Shown: positions 44,889 to 55,278, counted from the first letter of the stretch. The stretch is 64,000 nucleotides of DNA from Annona cherimola (GCA_030490835.1 CM059972.1:34699452-34763451), one strand, 5' to 3'. The notes: generated by a model from the letters alone, not told the origin. A program made the numbers and translations.

Positions 44889-44904
44889 CCTTGCTCTGAT
44901 ACCA
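44735..44904. repeat. PBS region in three tandem copies
   Basis: tcaccaatccttgctctgat and near-identical strings occur at about 44736, 44798 and 44881, with 60-85 bp periods. Only the last lies next to the LTR terminus. Confidence 0.7.
44889..44904 (-). promoter_or_regulatory. Primer-binding site for initiator tRNA-Met
   Basis: On the - strand TGGTATCAGAGCAAGG is the classic plant tRNA-iMet complement. It lies seven bases after the LTR terminus (gggggcgcca, ending at 44912). Confidence 0.85.
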
Positions 44905-44911
44905 ACTTCTT

Positions 44912-45252
44912 TGGCGCCCCCGACTCGAGCGTCACGACCTTACCTCAAGATCTATTTTCGATTGGTAACTATAATCGAGATTATTGCCCTAAACACGCGG
45001 TAAGTTCTTAATTTGATCTCGTCCAAATTTTTTTTTCTTTTCTTTCATCATATAAGCTTATACTTGTCATCTTTCATAGTGGACTCATCCATATCATCAT
45101 AAAATTTGTCATACAAGTATCTTTACTTTCATATTATAGGCAGCATATATATTCATAAATAGAAATTCACGAAGAATTTTATACATAATCACTTATCTAT
45201 TTACATCATACATAATCAATCCCATTTCATTATAAGCAATACATTCATCCAT
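44912..45252 (-). repeat. 3' end of the 5' LTR of the truncated gypsy element
   Basis: 341 bp closely matching 3078-3419. The match stops at attcatccat (45252), where an inverted copy of the same LTR end begins. The remaining several kb of this LTR are missing here. Confidence 0.75.
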
Positions 45253-45413
45253 GAAAAATAATATGAAATTAATTTTTAAGAAGCTGTAAATAATCGGATA
45301 AATATCCGTTAAATCCCGCCGTGTGACAAGGCAACAATCCTGATCACGTTTACCAGTCAATAATGATCTCGATGTAAGGCTTAGGATGTGACGCTCGGTT
45401 GGGGGCGCCACAA
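45253..45413 (+). repeat. inverted LTR-end fragment of the same family
   Basis: Its reverse complement starts ggcgcccccaaccgagcg and matches the LTR terminus at 44912 and 3078 for about 110 bases. Together, 44912-45413 forms an imperfect inverted repeat with ggcgcc at both ends. Confidence 0.7.
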
Positions 45414-46294
45414 CCTACTTGCCTTTCAAGTTGAGTGTCCATTTTTCAATTCTCACATTGGTATAAGTTGTGGTTTCATAACATTCATTCCTTTTAAAAT
45501 CCAGTTCTAATAGGTTAAATCCTTATAATCACTTATGATACTTATTTATATTCTATTTTAAGTTAAATTCCATCCTAAAATCTAAAATTTAACATTTATT
45601 TTGATTTATTCCTCAATCTGTCCATAATGTTGAAATCAGACACACTGATTACTTTAATTTTTCAAACATAATGAAATCAAGGAATTTAAATCTAAAATTC
45701 CTGTCATACCTTAATTACTACATGAGCTAACCAAAATAAATATTTTCAGCACAACATATGAAGTATTTATATTTATTTTGATATTTTTACTCTGCTAGAC
45801 AGAAGCATCAATTTTCAGATAGCTCTAATAATGTTAATTATTAGGTATATTTATACCTTTCAAAAATCAATTTTTATTTTGTTCAAGTGTTATTCTTGAT
45901 TTCTTTCACATCATATAAAATTTTTAGCTCAAAATTACTTGTACAAAAATTATTTAAAATCATTTGGTGTAGCTGATCCTGACACCCATTCAACCTTGTT
46001 CAGGTTGATTTTTCTGGATTTTTAATTTACAAACCACTTATCCTTTTAAGCTGAAAATTGGGCCATTCCTTAATAACCCTATCATGGGATGCACACAAAT
46101 TTTAAAGCGAGAACTCATTCATTTTATTGTTTCGTTCATATTTTTCTTTCCTACTCCAGATTCAATACATATAAACATATCCATGTGATTTATTTTACTC
46201 TTATAAATATTAACACATAATATATATGAGGATTTGGTTTGCTTAATCATTTAGCAAATATTCAAGGAGATATTTACCCATGAATTTAATATTT
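45414..46294 (-). repeat. gypsy LTR fragment, - orientation, left of the copia insertion
   Basis: AT-rich; matches other LTR copies around 42170-42800 and, in reverse, 62900-63600 (marker gatcctgacacccattcaac at about 45976). It continues at 56895 after the copia element. No gene. Confidence 0.6.
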
Positions 46295-46299
46295 ACAAC
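46295..46299. repeat. target-site duplication acaac (left copy)
   Basis: acaac lies before the LTR terminus at 46300 and again at 56890-56894 after the other LTR. Confidence 0.9.
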
Positions 46300-46929
46300 C
46301 GTTGGTCCCGAGTTAATGGCAAAACCCAAGAGGGGAGGGGTGAATTGGGTATTTAAAATTTATAACTTAAACAGAAACTTAACCCCGGATTAATCCAGTC
46401 CCCTTAATGAAGAATCGAAATGGAAAGTAATATAATGTAGAGAGCAGATAAATAAATCAAACACACAAGATTTTTATAGTGGTTCGGGCAACCTCCCTAC
46501 TCCACTCTTCCAAGCTCACACTCCTTGTGACTTGGGTTCCACTATTGTATTCTCTCAATACAATTAGAGCCACTGCTCTCTTCTAGATTCAAGCTCTAGG
46601 GGGCATATAACACACTGCTCAAGTAGGTGATGAGTCTCACTCCAATCACACACTACTTAGCATACACTTGATCCTAGTTCCTCAAACTAGATCAAGTTCA
46701 AACACAAATAAATGAAACAACAAGGAAATCTACACTTTACAGATGTGTAGAAACAATTAGGCGCAGAGAAGAACTTGAAGAGTTGGCTTTGAAGATTCTG
46801 AAATGAAGCTCTTGCAGTTTGAAGTAGAGTTCTTCTTCTTTGAGTGGCTTGATCTCTTTTGAGCTCTTGAATGTAGTAGTTAAGCACACTTAATGATTCT
46901 CAGCTACTTCCCTCGTCCACCTTGAATGC

Positions 46930-46937
46930 TATTTATA
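46930..46937 (-). promoter_or_regulatory. TATA box of the copia LTR
   Basis: TATAAATA on the - strand, about 90 bases past the last 34-bp unit. The same box is in the other LTR at about 55909-55916, which as the 5' LTR would drive the element. Confidence 0.6.
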
Positions 46938-47022
46938 ATTTTGGAGGGAATCCGAACGTTAGGGGGTAGGTGGCGCGCATTTAATGCGCCAACGTTCAAA
47001 TAAATTCCGACCGTTGTGACCC

Positions 47023-47781
47023 AAGTCGCATGTGGAGTCGACTTGGCCTGCGACTTGGCTTCCAAGTCGCACCTGGAGTCGACCTCGTGTGCGACTCCAG
47101 TTCTTCAGATTTCCAAGTCCGAGTTTGGGTCAACTTGGCCTTCAGTCTTCAACTCAAGTCGATCCTGGAGTCGACTTGGGTTGCGACTTGGCGTGGTCTT
47201 TTGCAAAAACACCTTGATCTTCTTGAACTGGCTTGAACTTTGTAAAAATGGTCTTCATGACTTTGGGTATTGCTTCATTTGAAATAAGCTTGAAGATTAG
47301 CTTTGGACTTGATAGACTTGATTTGAACTTTGAATATGAATCTTAGTTTTTGATCTTCAAGAAACTTCAGTTGCTATTTGAGAATGAACTTTGCATCTTA
47401 TTTGGATTTGATAAAGTCCAAATGGATCCTTGGAATAAGCTTGAAACTTCAATCTTCAAGTCTGAACTTCTCAAGTCGAAGTTGGAGTCGACCTCGTCTG
47501 CGACTTCGCCCAAGTCGCACCTGGAGTCGACTTCGCCTGCGACTTCGTCATGTTCGTTTCCACTTTTTCAACTCTAGATACTTGAAGTCGATGCTGGAGT
47601 CGACTTCGTCTGCGACTTGGTTTCCTAAGTCGCACCTGGAATCGACTTGGCCTGCGACTTCACTTGCTTGTTTTCTATTTTCAATGCTATCCACCTTTTG
47701 CCATTTGAAGTCGCTTGTGAAGTCGACTTAGGTATCGACTTCACCCCAAGTCGAAGTCCAAGTCGACTTGGTAATCGACTT
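47023..47781. repeat. nine dispersed 34-bp dyad-symmetric units in U3
   Basis: Units at 47023, 47064, 47156, 47473, 47512, 47585, 47627, 47708 and 47748 are each exactly 34 bp. The pattern is AAGTCG, six bases, GAGTCGACTT, five bases, GCGACTT. The outer arms pair with each other and the centre GTCGAC is itself a palindrome. Spacers between units vary from 6 to about 280 bp and are not repeats of each other. A tenth degenerate unit may lie near 47115. The other LTR has the same array about 8979 bases further right. Confidence 0.85.
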
Positions 47782-47910
47782 GACTTCTTTGTTTTCCTTA
47801 AACACTTGGCAAACTCATTAGTACACTTTATATACTCAAATTAGTCTTTGTTTAATCATCAAAACTTATGCTTTGGTCAATTTGTTTTGTTTGGAACATT
47901 GTTTCCAACA

Positions 47911-47925
47911 ATCTCCCCCTTTTTG
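47911..47925 (-). other. copia polypurine tract
   Basis: On the - strand AAAAAGGGGGAGAT abuts the 3' LTR start TGTTGG, as expected for plus-strand priming. Confidence 0.85.
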
Positions 47926-48283
47926 ATGATTGACAAAACTACATTTGAGTTGATACCTTTCAACACATTAATCATGTTCATATATATTTGTTTGAAAAAC
48001 AGAGCATTGTCCTAGGTACTTTCAACCATATAGTTCAGAGCTTTTCAAACCATTATCATAAAAAAATATATTCAGAGCATTACTTTCATATCATTCATAT
48101 CATTCAAGCATTACTTTCATATCATTCATATCATTCAAGCATATTAATCATTGCAAGTATAACACAACTTTCATATATGTATCAAGTTTCAAAATACAAT
48201 GTAAAACAAAAATGAAACCTATACAAATTACCCAACCCAAAAAGAAAACGCTCAAACCTATCTTTTCTCCCCCTTTTTGTCAA
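47926..48283. other. copia 3' non-coding stretch
   Basis: AT-rich sequence between the polypurine tract and the end of the extra ORF. It contains a short tandem repeat of ttcatatcattcatatcatt with caagcattac (about 48085-48140). No ORF. Confidence 0.6.
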
Positions 48284-49879
48284 TCACTCAAAAAATTTGT
48301 CAATTACCAAAGACTTGGTAAATTGAAATTGGGAAATGGGGTAGATAGATTGAGTTGGTTTGATGGGACGGACATGGGCGGATGAGTAGTAGGAGGAAAC
48401 GGGTGCAGGAGAAGGCTCGCGATGAACTGAACCCGATTCGAAGGGATCAAGTTCAGGCATGGGTCGCTTCTTGTGACGGCCGGAGGCGAGATGATATCGG
48501 ATGGTACGCAATTCCCGATCGATTCGATCTTGTCGGGAATGCATATTATTGATTGCCGCCAACACTTCGGTCACAAGACTCGTCAGCCGGTCTTCTTGGT
48601 GACCCATTTCTTCACGGACGGCAACGATTTCATCTCGCAAATCTTTTAGAGTGACCTCCTCAGATGAGGTTGGAGGCACCCGTTCACGTGCAGCGGACCC
48701 TTGTGGAGAGTAGGATCCGTGCGATATGGGAGATGCTGGCTCCTCTTGAGCAGGTGGTGCCGCGGGAGGTTGCTCCCCCTCAGCTTGTGCATTGTCTTCT
48801 CGCTCTTCTTCTGAAGCTTCATGCCTTAGTTCAAGCAGATTGATCTTCATTCTTTGGATTAGTGCTTTATTTATGGCATTTGTGGATTTGAGCACTTCGA
48901 AAGGCTCGCCTTCAATATCCACTTTGAAGAATTCAAGAATCTTTGTGATCCACGTGCCATAAGGGAGGACTCCTCGTGGGTTATCCTTTCTAGATGCCAA
49001 GGCTTCAAGAAATAACTTTGGTAAGCTCACCTTGACCCTGTTGGCCACTTTCCATAGTATCCCCGCTTCTTGTGGGTTTAATTGGTTTCTTCCACCGCCC
49101 TTTGGGTAGATGCAGTGGGCAATGAGAAGTCTGAGCACTCGTAGCCTGGGTGAAAGATCCATGTACCGAAGGAATTTGATTCCTGGATGGTACTTGTTGC
49201 TCCGGGTGAGCTGATTATACATTTGATCCAAAGTGAGGTCTTCTGGAATAGGCTCATCCTCATACGGGACTCCAAGTATGTGTCCTAAATGACTCATTAC
49301 TTCAGTCGGACCTGCAATTATCCCGATTCCAAGATCCATTTCTACTCCTTTGACGAAGGTTCCATAGTATTCTTCATCCCATAGATAATAAAACATTCGA
49401 GTAAGATCTGGATAGACCCTTTCGTCTTCCTTTAGCAAATTGGTCCATCCTTGAAAATCTAATAGATCTTCTATGTCGGATCCATATTCTTTCAAGAAAT
49501 TAAAATCTATAATCTTGGGTATGAATACCTTCCGTTCGTAGAACTTTTTGTAAAAACGGCTATGTTGGAGCTCGGTTTTGAAGTAGGTAGTGGGCATCTT
49601 CAATACTTTGGCTTTCCCAGCCGCAGTGCCCCTTTCGCTTGTCCCGGATTGTGTGCTCTGTGAGGTTTGTTGTTGACTTTCTGACCTGGGTGCTTGATCA
49701 GATGATTGAGTAGTGGTTTGGAATCGAACCCGTTTACCCGTCGAAGTTGATGGTTCCTCTCTAGCTCTTTTTGATGGAGTCCTAGTTCTTCTAGGAACTT
49801 CTTTTGTGTGAGATGAAGGTTGTGGTTGTGTGGGAACCCGTTTGGGGTATGGTTTTGATACAGCTTTCTTTGGTGCCAT
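48284..49879 (-). CDS. extra ORF of the SIRE-like element (plant-transposon-domain / envelope-position protein)
   Basis: An uninterrupted 531-codon frame after pol on the same strand. The N-terminus (residues 1-95) is Lys/Arg/Ser/Gln-rich and disordered, with KRVPTQPQ and KRAREEPSTSTGKRVRF as possible nuclear signals. The middle (about 100-345) is a globular alpha-helical region with YKKFYERKVFIPKIIDF, DFQGWTNLL and RLLIAHCIYPKG. It resembles the putative plant transposon protein domain found in additional ORFs of several retrotransposons. A Pro/Glu-rich linker and a coiled-coil-like part (TLKDLRDEIVAVREEM) follow. I see no signal peptide or membrane helix, so a true envelope function is unlikely. 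Its role is unknown. Confidence 0.75.
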   Translation of the reverse strand: MAPKKAVSKPYPKRVPTQPQPSSHTKEVPRRTRTPSKRAREEPSTSTGKRVRFQTTTQSSDQAPRSESQQQTSQSTQSGTSERGTAAGKAKVLKMPTTYFKTELQHSRFYKKFYERKVFIPKIIDFNFLKEYGSDIEDLLDFQGWTNLLKEDERVYPDLTRMFYYLWDEEYYGTFVKGVEMDLGIGIIAGPTEVMSHLGHILGVPYEDEPIPEDLTLDQMYNQLTRSNKYHPGIKFLRYMDLSPRLRVLRLLIAHCIYPKGGGRNQLNPQEAGILWKVANRVKVSLPKLFLEALASRKDNPRGVLPYGTWITKILEFFKVDIEGEPFEVLKSTNAINKALIQRMKINLLELRHEASEEEREDNAQAEGEQPPAAPPAQEEPASPISHGSYSPQGSAARERVPPTSSEEVTLKDLRDEIVAVREEMGHQEDRLTSLVTEVLAAINNMHSRQDRIDRELRTIRYHLASGRHKKRPMPELDPFESGSVHREPSPAPVSSYYSSAHVRPIKPTQSIYPISQFQFTKSLVIDKFFE

Positions 49880-50340
49880 TTGGAGCTTGGAGTTTAGGGA
49901 TTTTGGAGCTTTGGGAATCTGAGAGGGAATGTCAGTGAGAGAGAGTTTGAGAGGGATAGAAACAGAGGGAGAGTGAGAGAAAAGTGAGAGAGGGAGTGAG
50001 GGAGAGAGAGTGGCGGTTTGCCGGAGACAAGGGAGATCGAAATCGCCGGAGAGGAAGACTGTCGCCGGAGAGGGAGAAAGAAAAGAAGTAGAGAGGCCGG
50101 AGGGAAATGAGGAAGGAAGGAAGGAGAAGAGAAGAAAAGGTGGAAAGACGGCCGAATGCGAAACGTCGCGCGCGGAGTCGACTTTGCCCTAGGCGAAGTC
50201 GCCTTCGGTCCCTCGGAGTCGACTTCGCCTGGGGGCGGAGTCGACTTCGCTTTTGAAGTGGAGTCGACTTGACGCCCTTGGAGTCGACTTGACTCATCGA
50301 CTTGACATTTTTCAATTGTAATTTTCTTATTTGATTTTCC
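49880..50340 (-). other. spacer between copia pol and the extra ORF
   Basis: 460 bp. Next to the ORF it is purine-rich on the + strand (gagagag runs, 49925-50140). Nearer pol (50165-50305) it carries about five copies of GGAGTCGACTT, the core of the LTR 34-bp units. It could be an internal leader or promoter for the extra ORF. Confidence 0.6.
50165..50305. repeat. GGAGTCGACTT cluster upstream of the extra ORF
   Basis: ggagtcgactt is seen at about 50174, 50216, 50239, 50262 and 50280, with gaagtcg and catcgacttgac nearby. It is the same core as the U3 units but with shorter spacing. Confidence 0.75.
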
Positions 50341-53300
50341 CTAATTTAGCTCTATCATACCCATATCATTCCTAATTTTATAAAATGATTCTTTGGCTAA
50401 TGGTTTGGTAAAGATATCAGCAATTTGGTCTTCTGTTTTCACATATTCTAAACATACATCATGATTTTCAACATGTTCACGAATAAAATGGTGTCTCACA
50501 TCAATATGCTTGGTTCTTGAATGCAGTACAGGATTTTTAGTCAGACAAATTGCACTTGTATTATCACATCTAATAGGAATATCAACATAATCGATACCAT
50601 AATCTTTCAATTGTTGTTTCATCCAAAGTAATTGGGCACAACAACTACCGGCGGCTATGTATTCGGCTTCCGCGGTAGATAGAGCAACACTTGTTTGTTT
50701 TCTTGAATACCATGAAACCAACATATGTCCAAGAAACTGACAAGTTCCACTGGTACTTTTTCTATCTACCTTATATCCGGCAAAATCTGCATCCGAATAG
50801 CCGATTAGATCAAAGGTTGACCCCTTTGGATACCATAGTCCAAGATTGGTAGTTTTTATCAAATATTTAAAAATTCTTTTTACAGCAAGGAGATGTGATT
50901 CTTTTGGGCATGCTTGAAATCTAGAGCACATACAAACACTGAATAGAATATCGGGTCTAGAAGCAGTTAAATATAACAAGGATCCTATCATGCTTCTATA
51001 AAGCTTTTGATCGATACTTTTACCGTTTTCGTCCGTGTCGATCTTGATTGTAGAGCTCATTGGAGTGTTTGCCCCTTTGCTATTCTGCAATCCAAATTTC
51101 TTGAGCATTTCCTTGACGTACTTGGACTGGTTCAAGAATATCCCTTCACTTTGTTGCTTAATTTGCAGTCCAAGGAAGAAATTTAATTCTCCCATCATGC
51201 TCATTTCGAATTCGCTCTGCATAATCTTAGAAAATTCTTGACAAAGATTTTCATTAGTAGCACCGAAAATTATGTCATCTACATAAATCTGTACAATTAA
51301 AATATCTTTGTTTTTGTATTTGATGAACAAAGTAGTATCTACTTTCCCTCTTAGAAACTCATGATCAATCAAAAATTTGTTCAACCTTTCATACAAAGCT
51401 CTTGGAGCTTGCTTTAATCCATATAGTGCTTTGGTCAATTTATAAACATACTTTGATTGATTCATTTCTTCGAAACCAGGGGGTTGTTCAACATATACTT
51501 CTTCATTCAAATAGCCATTCAAAAATGCGCTTTTTACATCCATTTGGAACAATTTGAAATTCATATAAGAAGTGAATGCTAGTAGAATACGTATGGCTTC
51601 TAGTCTAGCCACGGGTGCATATGATTCTTCAAAATCGATTCCTTCTTCTTGAGAATACCCTTTGGCTACTAATCTGGCCTTGTTTCTAATTACAAGTCCG
51701 CTTTCATCTAATTTGTTCCTAAATACCCATTTGGTACCAATGATAGTGTGATTATTTTGTCTAGGAACTAAGTGTCATACATTGTTCCTTTCGAATTGGT
51801 TTAGCTCTTCTTGCATTGCAATAACCCAATTTTCATCATTGAGAGCTTGTTCAATGGTATTTTGTTCAATTTTAGATACAAAGGCATATTGACCATAAAC
51901 GTTTTGTTTTGATCTTCTAGTTTTCACTCCTTCATATACATTTCCAATAACTTGCTCAATTGGATGGGCATTTTTGAACTTTAAATCAGTTGGAGGTTTA
52001 TAAGAATCATTACCTTCACTTACCTCTTCCTCCATGAGATTTTCTGGCTTGAGCTCGAGTTCCTTTGGTTGTTCTTTGCCTTTTGTCTCATCTGCATCAC
52101 TTAGTTCATCCTCCTTTCTCGGAGTTTGATTAATTTCATCAAATACAACGTGTATGGATTCTTCAACAACTTGGTTTCGTTTATTGAAAACTCTATATGC
52201 TTTCCTATTTGATGAATATCCAAGAAATATAGCCTCATCACTTTTAGCATCTAACTTTCCCAAGTTAGTTTTTCCATTGTTCAAAACATAACATGTACAT
52301 CCAAAAGCATGAAAATAAGAAATATTTGGTTTTCTTCCTTTCCATAGTTCATATGGGGTCTTTTTCAAGATTGCTCGAATGGTGACACGGTTCAATACAT
52401 GACAAGCTGTACTTACAGCTTCACCCCAAAATTTCTTGGATAGATTGCTCTCATTTAGCATAGTTCTAGCCATCTCTTGTATAGTTCTATTTTTCCTTTC
52501 TACTACTCCATTTTGTTGTGGAGTTCTTGGTGCAGAAAATGTGTGGTGAATTCCTTTTTCATTGCAAAATTCCATGAATCGTTTGTTTTCGAATTCGCCA
52601 CCATGATCGCTTCTTATGGTCACAATAGTACTTTGTTTTTCATTTTGCACCAAATTTACAAAAGTCGCAAACATAGAGAAGGATTCATCTTTACTAGCTA
52701 AGAGAATTATCCATGTGAATCTTGAAAAATCATCAACTATGACAAATACATATTTCTTTCCACCAATGGTTAGAATGTCAGATGGCCCGTATAGATACAT
52801 GTGTAGCAATTCAAGTGGCTTGGTGGTGGAAATTTCCTTTTTGGTAGAGAAAGGCATCTTGGGTTGTTTTGATAATTGACATGCCTTACAAATCTTGTCC
52901 TTGTCATATTTCAATCTTGGTAATCCTTCTACCAAACTCTTTTTCCATAGGGTCTTTATGTTTCCCATGTTTATATGTCCAAGCCTTTTATGCCAAACCC
53001 ATGGATCATTATCAATGGCCATTAGACATTGACCATTTAATTCATCAAGTGAAACCAAATATACATTTCCATGTCTTTTACCACTAAACATGATATGCTC
53101 TCCATCAAATACATTACATATAGATGATTCAAACACAACTTTGTATCCTTTATCACATAATTGGCTAATGCTCATTAAATTGTGTTTGAGTCCTTCAACA
53201 AACAAAACATCTTCCATGCATGCATTTGAAATACTATGTATATTTCCTTTACCTTTAATTTTACCTTTTTCATTATTGCCAAAGGCAACCATTCCATCAT

Positions 53301-53424
53301 TACAAGGCTTAAGTTTGTGAAACAAACTTCTTTCACCGGTCATATGCCTTGAGCAACCGCTATCCATGAACCATTCATTATTTGCCTTTGCCTTAAAACA
53401 TGTCTGAAAAAAATAAACAAGTAA
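50341..53424 (-). pseudogene. pol: copia pol: protease, integrase, RT, RNase H, one premature stop
   Basis: The frame continues directly from gag after its TAA, and protease begins at WFMDSGCSRHMTG. Integrase follows, with the zinc finger HKRLGHINMGN ... CKACQLSKQ, then HMYLYGP where the first catalytic Asp is Tyr (codon 52795-52797), then IRSDHGGEF and NGVVERKNRTI with the other two acids. RT has [14 protein letters not shown] and intact YVDDIIFG. RNase H has [15 protein letters not shown] and the C-terminal DIFTKPL, ending at 50341. A TGA at 51775-51777, where Trp is expected from the context, splits the otherwise single frame between integrase and RT. Integration activity is predicted lost. 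Confidence 0.9.
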
Positions 53425-53427
53425 ATC

Positions 53428-55230
53428 TTATCTCCTTGGTACCCATTTTATGGGTCCATTTGGGTTAGTAATATATATTAATCTTTGTTGTTCTAACTTG
53501 GAAAGCCCAAATCTTGTGTTCCTTGGAACCCAAACTAATTTTGCACCACGGTCATGTAATTTCTTAAAATTACATTTGTAAGTTTTATGACCCAATTTAT
53601 TGCAGAAATTACAAGCCATAGGTAATCTTGGAGTAGGCCTCCAAGTATGCAATGGTTCAATAGTTGGTCTTCTAATCCACTTAAAATTTTTCTTTTGTGG
53701 CTTGTATATAGATGCAGTTTTAGTTTGATATTTCTCAAGTATTTGCACATTTGTTTTGCTACTTTCTCCTTGCTCAAATGTATGATATCCAAGACCTCTT
53801 TTATGTGTTTCGGAGGTCATATTCAGAAACATTCTAACATTTTCTCCTGGATTAGAGAACTTAGCTAATGATTCTTTTAATGATTCGTTCTCCTTTTTCA
53901 GCATATCATTTTCTTCTTTTATTTTGTCTAATTTCTCTGCAAGTTTACCATTTACAATTATTACTGCATCACATTGTTTCTTCTTAATTGTAAACTTGCT
54001 TCCTAATTTCTTCATTTCTTCATTCAATGAATCATATGCAGTTTGAAGTTCTTCTAATTCAGTACATTTGAGGCAATCTTGAAAAGAAGAATAACTTGAC
54101 TTAGAATGGGAGAGTTTGGAACTTACCTCTTCATTACTTGTGCATTTTGTTGAGGTAGTTTGTTCTTCTTGCTCGATTTGTGCCATGCAGCAGATTCTTG
54201 CACATTCTTCTACTTCGATTTTATCGGTTGAGGAGTTACTCGTTGTAGATTCCTCGTCATTCACGTACATGCCTCTTCCTTTGTATCTTTGGAATCTCTT
54301 ATTGTCCCCTCGATCTTTTCTTTGTTCTTTTACTTTGCTTTCTTCGGGAGTTGGACATTGAGCTTGCATATGTCCCGAACCGCCGCATCGATAGCATTTG
54401 GTTGATTCTTTCTTCTTTTCTCTGGGAGTTCTCTCCTTGAAGCTTCTGAAATTTTTGCCTTTCCTCACAAATTTTCTGAAACGTTTTGTGAGTAGGGCGA
54501 TTTCGTCGTCGTTTTGAGAAGAAGAGGAATCATCTGTGTCTTGTGCGGCTTTCAAAGCAATTGCTCTTTTGCCCCTGTGTTGATCTTCATTTCTTCTCTT
54601 GATTAGCTCATGTGACATGAGTGAGCTAATTAAGTCTTCAAGCTTTAGAGTGTTAAGGTCCTTGGCTTCTTCTATTGCAGTGATCTTTGGAGTCCATGAT
54701 TCGGGTAGAGCTCTTAAGATCTTCATGACCTGCTCAGATTCAGATATAGCCTTTCCGAGACCTTTTAGAGCATTAGTAATTTTAGAGAATCTAGCAAACA
54801 TTTCAGAGATGTTTTCTCTTTCTAGCATTCTAAAGTTTTCCAGTTCTCCAATCAAAATATTTCTTCTCGTCCCTTGGACTTGAGAAGTTCCTTCATAGAT
54901 AGAGGTTAGCGTATCCCATATTTCTTTGGCGGTTAAGCAAGAGGATACCCTATCATATTCAGAAGCAGTAAGAGCACAAAATAAAGAGTTCATAGCTTTG
55001 GCGTTGCTCTTAACAATTCTTACTTCCTCATCGGTCCATTTGGAAGCTCTTTCATCGGTAGGCAAGGTTACTCCATCTTGGATAGCAATCCAAGAATCCA
55101 TGTCGGTAGCCGTGATGAGTTGCTTCATACGAAGCTTCCAATATCCAAAATTGCTCCCATCAAACAACGGTGGCCTTGTAAAAGATTGGCCTTCAGCAAA
55201 TGCGGGAACGGAAGTAGATTGTGATGCCAT
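53428..55230 (-). CDS. gag: copia gag, intact
   Basis: An open frame of 600 codons from the ATG at 55230. Residues 20-45 (RPPLFDGSNFGYWKLRMKQL) and the following helical part are the copia gag family (DUF4219/UBN2 type). A CX2CX4HX4C knuckle (CYRCGGSGHMQAQC, about residues 278-291) binds RNA. The C-terminal half holds a predicted coiled coil (KLDKIKEENDMLKKENESL) and a second zinc-binding-like CNFCNKLGHKTYKC. It ends with a TAA after KWVPRR; the same frame continues into protease. It should still be able to make particles. Confidence 0.88.
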   Translation of the reverse strand: MASQSTSVPAFAEGQSFTRPPLFDGSNFGYWKLRMKQLITATDMDSWIAIQDGVTLPTDERASKWTDEEVRIVKSNAKAMNSLFCALTASEYDRVSSCLTAKEIWDTLTSIYEGTSQVQGTRRNILIGELENFRMLERENISEMFARFSKITNALKGLGKAISESEQVMKILRALPESWTPKITAIEEAKDLNTLKLEDLISSLMSHELIKRRNEDQHRGKRAIALKAAQDTDDSSSSQNDDEIALLTKRFRKFVRKGKNFRSFKERTPREKKKESTKCYRCGGSGHMQAQCPTPEESKVKEQRKDRGDNKRFQRYKGRGMYVNDEESTTSNSSTDKIEVEECARICCMAQIEQEEQTTSTKCTSNEEVSSKLSHSKSSYSSFQDCLKCTELEELQTAYDSLNEEMKKLGSKFTIKKKQCDAVIIVNGKLAEKLDKIKEENDMLKKENESLKESLAKFSNPGENVRMFLNMTSETHKRGLGYHTFEQGESSKTNVQILEKYQTKTASIYKPQKKNFKWIRRPTIEPLHTWRPTPRLPMACNFCNKLGHKTYKCNFKKLHDRGAKLVWVPRNTRFGLSKLEQQRLIYITNPNGPIKWVPRR

Positions 55231-55260
55231 AATAATAAGATCTCTTTGGTAAACTCAAAG

Positions 55261-55276
55261 AACCGCTCTGATACCA
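55261..55276 (-). promoter_or_regulatory. Primer-binding site for initiator tRNA-Met (copia)
   Basis: On the - strand TGGTATCAGAGCGGTT lies two bases after the 5' LTR end and matches the plant tRNA-iMet complement. Only about 30 bases separate it from the gag ATG at 55230. Confidence 0.92.
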
Positions 55277-55278
55277 CT

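Larger units (their letters stand above)
46300..47910 (-). repeat. copia 3' LTR (1611 bp)
   Basis: On the + strand it runs from cgttggtcccgag to tttccaaca; the first base is C where the other LTR has T. The U3 (right part, 47023-47781) holds the 34-bp unit array, and a TATA box lies at 46930-46937. Confidence 0.95.

Noticed and set aside
47023..47781. lox-like recombination sites (34 bp with inverted arms)
   Set aside because: The equal length is coincidence as far as can be seen: the centre is symmetric and no recombinase gene is nearby.
47016..47844. ORFs in several frames rich in Ser, Arg and Leu over the 34-bp units
   Set aside because: They arise from the repeated units in U3 and are present in both LTRs; no protein-like signal.
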